A stretch of 64,000 bases of DNA, from assembly GCF_002285635.2 (NCBI RefSeq), contig NZ_CP023049.2, positions 2,914,001-2,978,000 on the forward strand, given 5' to 3'. Positions 27,718 through 36,998 of the stretch are shown one piece after another. The translations under genes were made by a program, and so were the position numbers. This stretch comes from Chryseobacterium piperi. Lineage in GTDB: Bacteria > Bacteroidota > Bacteroidia > Flavobacteriales > Weeksellaceae. The notes under the pieces were generated by a model. The model was not told the DNA's origin. It searched no databases and saw only the letters and a program-made list of their open reading frames with translations. Each line of letters begins with the position of its first letter. Position 1 is the stretch's first letter.

Positions 27718-29289
27718 ATGATAAAAGCGGATGTATTAATAATTGGTTCTGGTATTTCAGGACTTTCCTATGCCATTAAAGTTTCTGAACAGCTTCCTGA
27801 TGCCAAAATAATCATTGTTACAAAGTCCGATGAGGACGAAAGCAACACTAAATATGCTCAAGGCGGTTTGGCTGTCGTTACTAATTTCAAGAAAGACAAT
27901 TTCGACAAACATATTGAAGATACGATGCGTGCCGGCGACGGAGAGAATAAACACGATGTGGTTGAAATGGTGGTAAAAGAAGCTCCGGCAAGATTCAATG
28001 AAATTGTGGAATGGGGAGCAAAATTCGACATGAAAAATGGAGAATTTGCTTTAGGCCGTGAAGGCGGACATACGGAAAACAGAATTGTACATCATAAAGA
28101 CATCACAGGATTTGAAATAGAAAGAGCTCTTTTAGAAACTGCTAAAAACAGCCCTAATATTGAAATACTTGATCATCATTACGTTATAGATATCATCACA
28201 CAGCATCATGTTCCCGGAAAAGAATTAAACGAGGGAGATATTCATTGTTATGGAGCTTATATCCTTGATGAGAAATCTAAGGCTATAAAAAAAATCACTT
28301 CTAAAATCACATTAGTTGCCACAGGAGGCGCAGGACACGTTTACAAAAATACGACCAATCCCACCATTGCTACCGGTGACGGCATTGCTTTTGTTGCCCG
28401 TGCAAAAGGTAATGTATCCAATATGCAATATTACCAATTCCACCCAACGGCATTATATAGTAAAATTGACGGAATGTTATTTTTGATTTCAGAAGCCGTA
28501 CGTGGAGACGGGGCTAAATTAAGAACCAAAAGAGGTGAAAAGTTCATGCATAAATATGATGAACGAGAAGAGTTAGCCTCAAGAGATATTGTAGCAAGAG
28601 CAATCGATAACGAAATGAAAATCTCCGGTGATGAATATGTTGGATTGGATTGCCGGGAAATGAATAAAGAAAAATTCCTGGATCACTTTCCCAATATTTA
28701 TAAAAAGTGCAAAGACGAAGGAATCGATCCTTTTACCCAACTGATCCCGGTTGTTCCCGCCTGTCATTATTTAATGGGCGGTATCGAAGTAGATAAAGAC
28801 GGACAATCTTCAATCAAGAACTTATTTGCTGTGGGAGAGTGTACCAACTCAGGACTTCACGGAGCCAACAGACTGGCTTCAAATTCTCTATTGGAAGGAT
28901 TGGTTTTTGGTCACAATGCAGCTATGAAAACAACCGAACTACTGAATAAGAATAACTTTAATTTTGATGATCTAAAAGCAGTCCCTGAATGGAATGAAGA
29001 AGGAATGAAGATTATGGACGAAATGGTTATTGTTAGTTATCTCAGAAAACAGCTGCAGGAAATGATGAGCGATCTGGTCGGTATTGTACGAAGCAATAAG
29101 CGTTTGAAAATGGCCTTACAAAAGCACCAGGAGATTGCCGCCGCAGTCAATGAAATATACCACTACTCTATTCTTTCTCCTCAGTTATCAGAATTAAGAA
29201 ATCTAACTACCGTTGCCTACCTCATCATTACCCAATCGATGGAAATGACGGAAAATAAAGGAGCATTTTATAATAAAGATTTAGCCTAA
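27718..29289 (+). CDS. nadB: L-aspartate oxidase NadB
   Basis: 523 residues. It is an FAD enzyme that turns L-aspartate into iminoaspartate, the first step of de novo NAD synthesis. The FAD-binding 'IIGSGISGLSYAIK' is at the N-terminus; family marks include 'TKYAQGGLAVV', 'REGGHTENRIVHHKD', 'PACHYLMGGIEVD' and 'GLHGANRLASNSLLEGL'. It lies 27 nt after the nitroreductase gene and 12 nt before nadC. NadA, the next enzyme of the path, is not in the window. Confidence 0.97.
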   Translation: MIKADVLIIGSGISGLSYAIKVSEQLPDAKIIIVTKSDEDESNTKYAQGGLAVVTNFKKDNFDKHIEDTMRAGDGENKHDVVEMVVKEAPARFNEIVEWGAKFDMKNGEFALGREGGHTENRIVHHKDITGFEIERALLETAKNSPNIEILDHHYVIDIITQHHVPGKELNEGDIHCYGAYILDEKSKAIKKITSKITLVATGGAGHVYKNTTNPTIATGDGIAFVARAKGNVSNMQYYQFHPTALYSKIDGMLFLISEAVRGDGAKLRTKRGEKFMHKYDEREELASRDIVARAIDNEMKISGDEYVGLDCREMNKEKFLDHFPNIYKKCKDEGIDPFTQLIPVVPACHYLMGGIEVDKDGQSSIKNLFAVGECTNSGLHGANRLASNSLLEGLVFGHNAAMKTTELLNKNNFNFDDLKAVPEWNEEGMKIMDEMVIVSYLRKQLQEMMSDLVGIVRSNKRLKMALQKHQEIAAAVNEIYHYSILSPQLSELRNLTTVAYLIITQSMEMTENKGAFYNKDLA

Positions 29290-29301
29290 AGCATACAGAA
29301 A

Positions 29302-30162
29302 ATGAAAAAACCAAGCTACGTAACCGATAAAGCACTTAAAACATTTATAAAAGCAGCTCTGGAAGAAGATATCCAGGAAGGCGACCACTCAACACTTTCT
29401 ACCATTCCTAAAGATTTGAAGCAAAGTGCAAAACTTTTAGTTAAACAAAATTGTATTCTTGCAGGAGTTGAACTGGCAGAGATTATTTTTAAAGCTTTTG
29501 ATAAAAATTTAAAAGTAGAGACCTTCATTAAAGATGGACAACCGGCCAAAGTTGGAGATATCGCTTTCATCGTGACCGGAAGTGCGCAGTCTATACTTTC
29601 TACTGAAAGACTTATCCTTAATTGCATGCAGAGAATGAGCGGAATCGCCACCCTCACCCATGATTGGGACTCAAGATTAGTAGGAACAAAAACAAAATTA
29701 TTAGACACCAGAAAAACAACACCGAATTTCAGGATATGTGAAAAATGGGCTGTTGCCATTGGTGGAGGTACCAACCATAGATATGGCCTCTATGATATGA
29801 TTATGCTGAAAGACAATCACATTGATTACAACGGAAGTATTACCAATGCCGTAAAAATGGCAAAAGATTATATCAAAAAAAATAAGAAAAAGCTAAAGAT
29901 AGAAGTGGAAACCAGGAATCTGGAGGAAGTTCAGGAAGCCATCAAAGCAAAGGTAGATAGAATTCTTCTAGACAACATGGATGTAAAAACAATGAAACAA
30001 GCTGTCGATATGATCAATGGATCTTGTGAATCTGAAGCTTCAGGAGGAATCACCAGAGATGCCCTCAAAGAAATTGCAACCACAGGCGTAACCTATATCT
30101 CTGCCGGAGCCCTTACCCACTCTGCTGAAAATATAGATTTAAGCCTCAAAGCAGTGAAATAG
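29302..30162 (+). CDS. nadC: nicotinate-nucleotide pyrophosphorylase (carboxylating) NadC
   Basis: 286 residues. It converts quinolinate and phosphoribosyl pyrophosphate to nicotinate mononucleotide. The family core 'LDTRKTTPNFRICEKWAV', 'GGGTNHRYGLYDMIMLKDNH' and the C-terminal 'EASGGITRDALKEIA' are all present. It is the last gene of the operon, and the close spacing to nadB implies shared transcription. Confidence 0.97.
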   Translation: MKKPSYVTDKALKTFIKAALEEDIQEGDHSTLSTIPKDLKQSAKLLVKQNCILAGVELAEIIFKAFDKNLKVETFIKDGQPAKVGDIAFIVTGSAQSILSTERLILNCMQRMSGIATLTHDWDSRLVGTKTKLLDTRKTTPNFRICEKWAVAIGGGTNHRYGLYDMIMLKDNHIDYNGSITNAVKMAKDYIKKNKKKLKIEVETRNLEEVQEAIKAKVDRILLDNMDVKTMKQAVDMINGSCESEASGGITRDALKEIATTGVTYISAGALTHSAENIDLSLKAVK

Positions 30163-30275
30163 CATTATATTTTTAACAAAAATAATCCCTATTTTTTGCT
30201 AATTAAACAACCTTGTTTTTTAACACAAAAACAAGCAACGAAGTCAAACAGTTGTAAACCAGCCTTTTAAGTGTT

Positions 30276-30318
30276 GTTAAAATTCGTTAAAAATTAACAT
30301 TAAGTTAATATTAGTTAA
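30276..30318 (+). promoter_or_regulatory. phased GTTAA repeats upstream of the TonB receptor
   Basis: GTTAA starts at 30276, 30286, 30304 and 30314, with an inverted copy (TTAAC) at 30294-30298. The steps of 10, 18 and 10 bp suggest helical phasing. It lies in the 209-nt leader/promoter region of the next gene; a role as a regulator site is inference. Confidence 0.4.
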
Positions 30319-30371
30319 GTTTTATTTATCGACTTTTGCATAAAAATTAAATCTAACTATTACTAACGATT

Positions 30372-33005
30372 ATGAAATTAATCAACAAATCGATACTGAC
30401 TGTAGCTATTACCCTTTCTACGGCTAGTGTTTATTACGCTCAAGAAACACAGGACACGATTACAACAACAAAGTCCAAGGACATTGAGGAGGTAATTTTA
30501 CAAGGTGTTACAGATATCGCTAAAGATAGAAAAACACCGGTGGCAGCTTCTACAATCAAAGCAGCACAAATTATCGAAAGATTAGGAAACCAGGAAATTA
30601 CTGAGATTTTAAATACGACACCATCTGTGTATGCTACGAAATCAGGAGGAGGTTTCGGAGACGGTGGTATTACGATGAGAGGTTTCGAATCCCGAAACAT
30701 CGCTGTAATGGTAAATGGTATGCCTGTAAATGATATGGAAGGAGGTAGTGTATACTATTCGAACTGGACAGGTTTAGCCGATGTAACAAGTTTCGTTCAA
30801 GCTCAAAGAGGATTAGGTTCTTCTAAATTGGGGATCGCTTCTGTAGGTGGAACAATTAATTTCATCACACGTGCTGCTGATATGAAGAAAGGAGGTGTTA
30901 TAAGATTAGGCGTTGGTAATAACGATTTCTTAAAAACATCATTTGCATACAATACAGGAAAATCAGAAAACGGTTGGTCCACTTCATTTTTAATGAGCAG
31001 AACAGCTGGTGGTACATATATTGAAAATACAGACTTCGAGGCATACGCTTATTATTTTGCTTTAGGGTGGCAGCCAAACAAAAAACATAACTTCCAGTTT
31101 ATGTTGACTTCTTCTCCGCAATGGCATGATCAAAGAACATTTGCTCCACAAATTCAAAATTATATCAATTATAACCCGGATCAAGATGGTACCCCTTACA
31201 GACAGTATAATTCAGACTTTGGTTATTATACTGACGCTAATGGGAGGAGAGTCGCTTTAGCTAACAGATCTAACTATTACGCTAAACCGGTAATGATGCT
31301 GAACTGGGACTGGACCATGAATGAAAAGTCTAAATTAAGTACTGTTCTATACATGTCTAACGGTAGAGGTGGAGGAACAGGTGATATAGGAAGAGTAGGA
31401 CCAGGAAACAGAAATATGCAAAATTTCGTTGACAATACCGGTCATTTTAATTATGATGACATTTTTGCTGCCAACCAGGCTGTTGACCTAAACAACCCTG
31501 CTACTACTGCAAGAAGCACTTTAATTCGTAGAGCAAGTGTAAACTCTCATAACTGGTATGGTATATTAGCAAACTTTCAACACAAAATCAATGACAACTG
31601 GAATTTCTCAGTTGGTACAGATAACAGGTATTACTATGGGTATCACTATCAGGTCGTTTCTGATCTTTATGGAGCGTCTGGATATAAAGAAGATGGAAAC
31701 AAGAACGTAGCCCCTTACGTAGCCAATAATATCTATGATTACAAACAGCTTTCTTGGAATCCTTTCGGAGGGCGTACAGCTCCAATAACAGACCAAATAG
31801 GCTACAGTAATGATGGTGAAGTACTTTGGTATAGCGGTTTTGCTCAAGTTGAATATGCTAAAGACAATTTTTCAGCTTTTGTACAAGGATCCATTTCAAA
31901 CCAAGCTTATCAAAGAATCGATAATTTCGTAAAGGATGGGGTAACAAGACAACCTAATCCAACGACAGGACAGATCGTTAATACCAAATCAGGATTCCAG
32001 AACCTATTCGGATACAATGTTAAAGGGGGTGCTAATTATAACCTCGATGAGAAAAACAACGTTTTTGCCAATATCGGATATTACAGTAAACAGCCTTTCC
32101 TGAATTCCGTATTCCCAAGCAACTTCCAGGTTGTTAACCCATCTTTAACCAATGAGAAAATATTTTCTGCAGAAGTTGGGTATGGTTTCAGATCTTCAAA
32201 ATTCAATGCAAGTGTTAACTTGTATAGAACCGAATGGAGAGACAGATGGTTAAGAAGAGGTAGCCAAGTATTTGATGTTGCAGACCCTTCCGCACCTGGT
32301 GGAATAGCAAAAGTAAATGGATATTCAGAAGTAAGCGGTATCACTCAGGTTCACATGGGAGTAGAAGTAGAGGCAACATACAAGCCAATCCAACTAATAG
32401 AATTCCAAGGGATGCTATCCTATGGTGATTACCGATATAAAGGAAACGCAACAGGGACATCTTTTGACGATAACAACAATCCTGTAACCCCTGTAGGAAC
32501 AGGTGGTAATGGTACTTTATATTTAGATGGTGTAAAAGTAGGAGGAAGCAGCAACAACAGTATTCCACAGGTTACAGCGTCTTTAGGAACAACGATCAGA
32601 CCTGTTAAAAACTTAAGTGTTTATGGAACTTGGAGATATGTAGGAAAAGTATATTCATCATTAGATGCAGCAACATTCACTACGATTGCTAACCAGGAAA
32701 GAGGAGCTCTTCAATTACCTGACTTCAACCTGTTTGATGTAGGAGCATCATTTAAAATTAAATTAAAAGATGTATCTCAATACTTCACGGTAGGATTTAA
32801 TATTTACAACCTACTTGATACTACTTACATCCAGGATGGTTCTACTAACATTTTTGGTAATGATAAAATTACTGCTAATAACGATCCGGATAAAGGTAAG
32901 ACTTATGAAGAAGCTGGTAGAATGTATAAAGGTATAGCTACAGCAAACCGTGTATTTTTTGGTTTCGGAAGAACATGGGCTGCTAATCTTTCATTCAACT
33001 TCTAA
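30372..33005 (+). CDS. TonB-dependent outer-membrane receptor
   Basis: 877 residues. A signal peptide ('TLSTASVYYAQ') is followed by the TonB-box-like 'DIEEVILQG', a plug domain ('AQIIERLGNQEITEILNTTP', 'GITMRGFESRNIAVMVNG', 'LGIASVGGTINFITR') and a long beta-barrel ending in 'AANLSFNF' with the usual C-terminal Phe. It imports a ligand across the outer membrane using TonB energy. It has no carboxypeptidase-like N-terminal domain and no SusD neighbour, so the substrate cannot be read from context. It is monocistronic with a strong terminator. Confidence 0.93.
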   Translation: MKLINKSILTVAITLSTASVYYAQETQDTITTTKSKDIEEVILQGVTDIAKDRKTPVAASTIKAAQIIERLGNQEITEILNTTPSVYATKSGGGFGDGGITMRGFESRNIAVMVNGMPVNDMEGGSVYYSNWTGLADVTSFVQAQRGLGSSKLGIASVGGTINFITRAADMKKGGVIRLGVGNNDFLKTSFAYNTGKSENGWSTSFLMSRTAGGTYIENTDFEAYAYYFALGWQPNKKHNFQFMLTSSPQWHDQRTFAPQIQNYINYNPDQDGTPYRQYNSDFGYYTDANGRRVALANRSNYYAKPVMMLNWDWTMNEKSKLSTVLYMSNGRGGGTGDIGRVGPGNRNMQNFVDNTGHFNYDDIFAANQAVDLNNPATTARSTLIRRASVNSHNWYGILANFQHKINDNWNFSVGTDNRYYYGYHYQVVSDLYGASGYKEDGNKNVAPYVANNIYDYKQLSWNPFGGRTAPITDQIGYSNDGEVLWYSGFAQVEYAKDNFSAFVQGSISNQAYQRIDNFVKDGVTRQPNPTTGQIVNTKSGFQNLFGYNVKGGANYNLDEKNNVFANIGYYSKQPFLNSVFPSNFQVVNPSLTNEKIFSAEVGYGFRSSKFNASVNLYRTEWRDRWLRRGSQVFDVADPSAPGGIAKVNGYSEVSGITQVHMGVEVEATYKPIQLIEFQGMLSYGDYRYKGNATGTSFDDNNNPVTPVGTGGNGTLYLDGVKVGGSSNNSIPQVTASLGTTIRPVKNLSVYGTWRYVGKVYSSLDAATFTTIANQERGALQLPDFNLFDVGASFKIKLKDVSQYFTVGFNIYNLLDTTYIQDGSTNIFGNDKITANNDPDKGKTYEEAGRMYKGIATANRVFFGFGRTWAANLSFNF

Positions 33006-33034
33006 GAAAAAACTTTTTAGATTTTATAAATATC

Positions 33035-33062
33035 AATCCCGGCAAAAGCCGGGATTTTTTTA
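33035..33062 (+). terminator. terminator after the TonB receptor gene
   Basis: A perfect 9-bp GC-rich stem (33035-33043 with 33048-33056), AAAA loop and T-run. Confidence 0.9.
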
Positions 33063-33279
33063 TATAAGAGACATAACAAGTTTTAGGAAAATAAGAACAG
33101 AATAGTTAACACCCCCCCCTATCCCAGCCTATTCATAGGTGTAACAAGAAAATAATTACAATCATTCAATGATTTTTAAAGTAGCTGTAGCAAACAAGCG
33201 CACGAACCTTGAAACAGTTAAAATTTTCTCTGTACTATGATATATATATATTTTTTTTAATATATTTATAAAAAAAGTT

Positions 33280-33618
33280 ATGCGTTTATTTTTGATTCAA
33301 ACACTAGGTATAGTCCTAATTTTAGCTTCTTTAACTTCTTGCAAAACAAGAAGCAAATTTACTTCTAACTCAATAAGTATTGGAATGACCAAAGAACAGG
33401 TGGTATCAAAATTTGGACAGCCGTATAAATCTGCATTTACAGAAAATAAAGAAACAGGAGAGATTAAGGAAACTTTATATTATAGAGAAAACCTCTGGAT
33501 CGCAGGAAATAATTCAATAACCAATATTTTAGTTTTTAAAGACGGAAAATTAGTTTCTCTTGAACAAGGGCAGGAAGCTAATACTAGCTCCCCTACAATT
33601 TTAACTCAGCACCCTTAA
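33280..33618 (+). CDS. small BamE/SmpA-like lipoprotein
   Basis: 112 residues with lipobox 'LTSC' after a hydrophobic signal. The motif 'ISIGMTKEQVVSKFGQPY' is the helix-turn typical of the SmpA/OmlA/BamE-like fold ('GMT-EQV---FG-P'). Such domains occur in outer-membrane assembly and other envelope proteins; a BamE role is not shown here. The 274 nt upstream hold a run of eight C and a TA/T-rich stretch but no consensus -7 box. Confidence 0.75.
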   Translation: MRLFLIQTLGIVLILASLTSCKTRSKFTSNSISIGMTKEQVVSKFGQPYKSAFTENKETGEIKETLYYRENLWIAGNNSITNILVFKDGKLVSLEQGQEANTSSPTILTQHP

Positions 33619-33704
33619 ACTACATCGCTTTTTGGGGTTAAATGATTTGTGGGATTTTAAAATATTTATCCCACAGATTTCTGATATAACAAAGATAGCT
33701 GTTA

Positions 33705-33799
33705 AAGAGATTTCTCCTTCGTCGAAATGACAAGCAACAGTCAACTTTTACAGTTTTACAAATCTGCGATTTCACAATTCTGCAATTTCCCTATTTTAC
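33705..33799 (-). repeat. dispersed intergenic repeat, copy A
   Basis: On the minus strand it reads GTGAAATCGCAG, ATTTGTAAAACTGTAAAA, then TGTCATTTCGACGAAGGAGA and AATCTC. The same order recurs in copies B to E. It lies between the 33280 lipoprotein gene and the 33893 gene. Confidence 0.8.
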
Positions 33800-33858
33800 C
33801 TTTAACCTTCAGCTTATAGTTAATCTAATTTTTATATTAATGCCCCCGGGATTTTTGT

Positions 33859-33866
33859 TATATTTG
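33859..33866 (+). promoter_or_regulatory. -7 box TATATTTG of the 33893 gene
   Basis: Matches TAnnTTTG, 26 nt before the ATG. Confidence 0.6.
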
Positions 33867-33892
33867 TACCAGAAAAATAGAAAAATTAGAAT

Positions 33893-34324
33893 ATGGATTT
33901 TTACAAGATTTTACTGAGCGCTCATAAGGGATTTGGGTATCTGGAGCTTCTTTTAGTAGCATTATTTATTATTGCACTTTTAGCGACCATGTTTGGTTTC
34001 AGTGGTAAAGTGAATAAATTTTTAAAGAAGACCACACTCTTCACCATGATTTTCTTCCACGTTCAGTTTTTAATAGGGATCATTATGCTGATCACTAATT
34101 TTACAAAAGGCTTGGATATGGGAGCCGTGATGAAAAATGCTGATCTGAGATTTCAGTATGTTGAACATCCATTTTCTATGCTGATTGCAGCAGTATTGAT
34201 GACCATCATCAATAAAAAAGTTAAATCCAATGATACCATTTCTTTAGGAATTGTAATTATGGGATTAATTGCAGTTGGTTTATTTGCATTCGCGTTCCCG
34301 TGGACCAGAGTCTTCGGGGCATAA
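33893..34324 (+). CDS. four-helix membrane protein, function unknown
   Basis: 143 residues with four predicted membrane helices and little else. Histidines sit near helix ends (in 'SAHKGFGYL', 'FFHVQFLIG' and 'VEHPFSML'), a pattern that could bind heme as in small cytochrome b-like proteins; this is inference. It lies 32 nt before asd on the same strand and may be co-transcribed with it. I do not recognise a characterised family. Confidence 0.75.
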   Translation: MDFYKILLSAHKGFGYLELLLVALFIIALLATMFGFSGKVNKFLKKTTLFTMIFFHVQFLIGIIMLITNFTKGLDMGAVMKNADLRFQYVEHPFSMLIAAVLMTIINKKVKSNDTISLGIVIMGLIAVGLFAFAFPWTRVFGA

Positions 34325-34356
34325 TATATTAACTTTAAATAATAGTATTCATTAAG

Positions 34357-35364
34357 ATGAAAGTAGCTGTAGTAGGTTCAACAGGAATGGTTGGACAAGT
34401 TATGCTTAAAGTATTGGAGGAGAGAAACTTTCCTATAACCGAGTTAATTCCGGTAGCTTCGGAAAAATCTGTAGGTAAGAAGGTGAAGTATAAACAGGAA
34501 GAATATACGATTGTAAGCATGAATGACGCTATAGCTGCCAAACCTGATATTGCTATTTTTTCAGCAGGAGGTTCTACCTCTCTGGAATTTGCACCTCAAT
34601 TTGCAGAGGCAGGAATTACAGTAATCGACAATTCTTCAGCATGGAGAATGGATCCTACTAAAAAACTAGTAGTGCCGGAAATCAATGCTAATGTATTAAC
34701 AGCAGAAGATAAGATTATTGCTAATCCTAACTGTTCAACAATTCAACTGGTCATGGTTCTAGGCCCACTTAACAAAAAATACGATCTGAAAAGAGTCGTT
34801 ATTTCTACTTACCAGTCTGTAACAGGAACCGGAAAGGCAGCAGTTGATCAGTTAAATTCTGAAATTGAAAGTGCCGTAAATAAAGAAGATAATAACGTAG
34901 CAAAAGTATACCCTTATCAAATCTTTAAAAATGCATTACCTCATTGTGATGTATTCAGTGATGATGATTATACCAAAGAAGAGATTAAATTAATGAAGGA
35001 GCCTAAAAAAATCTTAGGCGATGATACCTTTAATTTAACAGCAACTGCGGTAAGAGTACCTGTTCAGGGAGGACATTCTGAAAGTGTAAATATTGAATTT
35101 GAAAATGAATTTGATCTTGATGAAGTAAGAAAGATTTTATCAGAAACTCCCGGAGTAGTTGTTATTGATGATGTAAAAAACAATCAATATCCGATGCCAC
35201 TCGATTCTGAAGGAAAAGACGAAGTCTTTGTCGGGCGAATAAGGCGAGACCTCTCTCAGCCAAAAACACTCAATCTCTGGATTGTGGCTGACAATCTGCG
35301 AAAAGGAGCTGCTACCAACGCAGTACAAATTGCAGAATACCTTGTAGCAAACAACTTAGTATAA
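34357..35364 (+). CDS. asd: aspartate-semialdehyde dehydrogenase
   Basis: 335 residues. It reduces aspartyl phosphate to aspartate semialdehyde, feeding lysine, diaminopimelate, threonine and methionine synthesis. The NADP-binding start 'VAVVGSTGMVGQVML', catalytic Cys126 in 'NPNCSTIQ' and the substrate-binding 'VPVQGGHSESVNIEF' are all present. A strong terminator follows. Confidence 0.97.
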   Translation: MKVAVVGSTGMVGQVMLKVLEERNFPITELIPVASEKSVGKKVKYKQEEYTIVSMNDAIAAKPDIAIFSAGGSTSLEFAPQFAEAGITVIDNSSAWRMDPTKKLVVPEINANVLTAEDKIIANPNCSTIQLVMVLGPLNKKYDLKRVVISTYQSVTGTGKAAVDQLNSEIESAVNKEDNNVAKVYPYQIFKNALPHCDVFSDDDYTKEEIKLMKEPKKILGDDTFNLTATAVRVPVQGGHSESVNIEFENEFDLDEVRKILSETPGVVVIDDVKNNQYPMPLDSEGKDEVFVGRIRRDLSQPKTLNLWIVADNLRKGAATNAVQIAEYLVANNLV

Positions 35365-35375
35365 ACTAACAAAAT

Positions 35376-35408
35376 AAAAAAGAGTCTCAAAATTGAGATT
35401 CTTTTTTT
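35376..35408 (+). terminator. terminator after asd
   Basis: A 15-bp stem (35376-35390 with 35393-35407, one G-U pair) ending in a T-run. Confidence 0.85.
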
Positions 35409-35417
35409 TATCAAACT

Positions 35418-36413
35418 ATGAAGATTCAAAATACAAATAAAGATAAGATAGGATTTCAAAGGTGGATTGCAGCTTTTGGGATCATCCTGTTTATTGGAAA
35501 AATAATAGCCTGGAAACTGACCAATTCGGATGCGGTTTTTTCTGATGCTATGGAGAGTATTGTTAATGTAATTAGCGCATTTATGGGGCTCTATTCTTTG
35601 CATCTGGCTGCCAAACCTAAGGATGAAGACCATCCTTACGGGCACGGAAAAGTAGAATTCGTAACCTCCGGGATAGAAGGAGCTTTAATTGCTATTGCCG
35701 GAATCATGATTATTTATGAAGGGGTTCATAGTTTAATTGTCGGCAAAACTCTTGATAAATTAGATTGGGGAATTGCTATTATCGCTGCAACAGCAGTGGT
35801 TAATTATTTGTTAGGATACATTTCTATTAAAAGAGGAAAAGCAGAGAGTTCTCTGGTTCTTATCTCCTCTGGAAAACATCTGCAGTCTGATACCATTACA
35901 ACACTTGGTGTTGTAATGAGTTTAATCGTAGTATATTTTACCAAAATTTATTGGCTAGACTCTGTCGTTGCTCTTATTTTTGGGGCGTATATCATTTTTG
36001 TAGGATACAAAATTGTTCGAAAATCATTAAGCGGTATTATGGACGAGCAGGATCCTGAAATTTTAAATCATATCGTTCAGATCCTTGAGAGTAACAGAAA
36101 AACAGAATGGATAGATGTCCACAATATGAAAATTCAACAGTTTGGGTCCTCACTTCATATTGATGCTCACATTACGCTTCCCTGGTATTACAGCCTACGT
36201 GAAGCCCATAAAGAAATGGAAAATGTCATTCTTCTTTTAGCTAAAAATGTGAAGCGTAATATAGAATTCAACTTTCATATGGATGACTGCAGAACAGTTT
36301 CTTGTCCGGTTTGCCAGATTAAAGATTGCCCGGTTCGCGAAAGGGATTTCGTAAAAAGAGTGGAATGGACTCCTGAAAATGTCACCCTTGAAATTAAGCA
36401 TACGGTGGAATAA
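35418..36413 (+). CDS. cation diffusion facilitator family transporter
   Basis: 331 residues, with about six membrane helices and a cytoplasmic C-terminal domain. CDF proteins export divalent metals (Zn, Fe, Co, Mn) in exchange for protons. The metal-site motifs 'SDAMES' (~40) and 'HPYGHGK' (~72) are clear. The C-terminus adds a Cys-rich stretch 'CRTVSCPVCQIKDCPVRERDF', seen in Bacteroidota homologues and probably metal-binding. The start is directly after the asd terminator; no promoter box was found. Confidence 0.93.
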   Translation: MKIQNTNKDKIGFQRWIAAFGIILFIGKIIAWKLTNSDAVFSDAMESIVNVISAFMGLYSLHLAAKPKDEDHPYGHGKVEFVTSGIEGALIAIAGIMIIYEGVHSLIVGKTLDKLDWGIAIIAATAVVNYLLGYISIKRGKAESSLVLISSGKHLQSDTITTLGVVMSLIVVYFTKIYWLDSVVALIFGAYIIFVGYKIVRKSLSGIMDEQDPEILNHIVQILESNRKTEWIDVHNMKIQQFGSSLHIDAHITLPWYYSLREAHKEMENVILLLAKNVKRNIEFNFHMDDCRTVSCPVCQIKDCPVRERDFVKRVEWTPENVTLEIKHTVE

Positions 36414-36444
36414 AGGAGGGAATTTGTTCTGGAGGGGTTTTTAA

Positions 36445-36531
36445 GGGCGAAATCGCAGAATCGTGAAATCGCTGATTTGTAAAATTGTAAGTAACGGGTG
36501 TTTGTCATTTCGACGGCAGGAGAAATGTCCT
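36445..36531 (+). repeat. dispersed intergenic repeat, copy B
   Basis: Contains GCGAAATCGCAGAATCGTGA, ATCGCTGATTTGTAAAATTG and TTTGTCATTTCGACGGCAGG in order. It sits between the convergent CDF and exosortase-associated genes. Confidence 0.8.
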
Positions 36532-36557
36532 GATATCTTATTATTCTTCTTTACATT

Positions 36558-36998
36558 TCAATTTATTCTATTCAGATCTGTATGCTTCCTATAGTAAAAC
36601 AGTGGAATAATCAAAAGTAAAATCAACGGTTGAATAACGAATCTTCTCATATAAAAAGAAAAAAGATAGCCAATTTCAAACCTATCCCCAATACAATAAA
36701 GATAAATAGGGAAAGTGATCAGGAAAACAATAATGATTAATACCGCTCCCTGAATAGTCCAAAGCTTATTTTTAAATAAAAAATGAATAATAAGACAAGA
36801 AAAAAATAGATTTAAAATAAATCTGAACAAATGCCCAAGAATCAGTTTTCCCCATTCAAATGACGGAAAAGAAATACTCTTATCTGCTTCATGAAAGTAA
36901 CCCAGGAATGGATCATAAAAAATCCGGTCTTCAAAAATCCGAACGCTTATGAGTCCAAAGATTCCGATAATAACTAAAAACCAATTAAGCATTTTCAT
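36558..36998 (-). CDS. exosortase F system-associated membrane protein
   Basis: 146 residues with about four membrane helices. It carries marks of the protein encoded next to xrtF in flavobacteria: 'VRIFEDRIFYDPFLGYFH' near the start and 'YMRRFVIQPLILLLIIPLFY' near the end. It overlaps the 3' end of xrtF by 14 nt, so translation is probably coupled. Its role in the exosortase F system is unknown; it may help present or process substrates. A start two codons later is also possible. Confidence 0.85.
   Translation of the reverse strand: MKMLNWFLVIIGIFGLISVRIFEDRIFYDPFLGYFHEADKSISFPSFEWGKLILGHLFRFILNLFFSCLIIHFLFKNKLWTIQGAVLIIIVFLITFPIYLYCIGDRFEIGYLFSFYMRRFVIQPLILLLIIPLFYYRKHTDLNRIN

Noticed and set aside
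33111..33120. Run of eight C residues as a phase-variable switch
   Set aside because: It lies about 160 nt before the next ATG, not in a reading frame or between promoter elements that I can identify; possible but unsupported.
33238..33265. TA/T-rich tract before the 33280 lipoprotein gene as a promoter
   Set aside because: No TAnnTTTG match is present; low-complexity sequence alone is not evidence.
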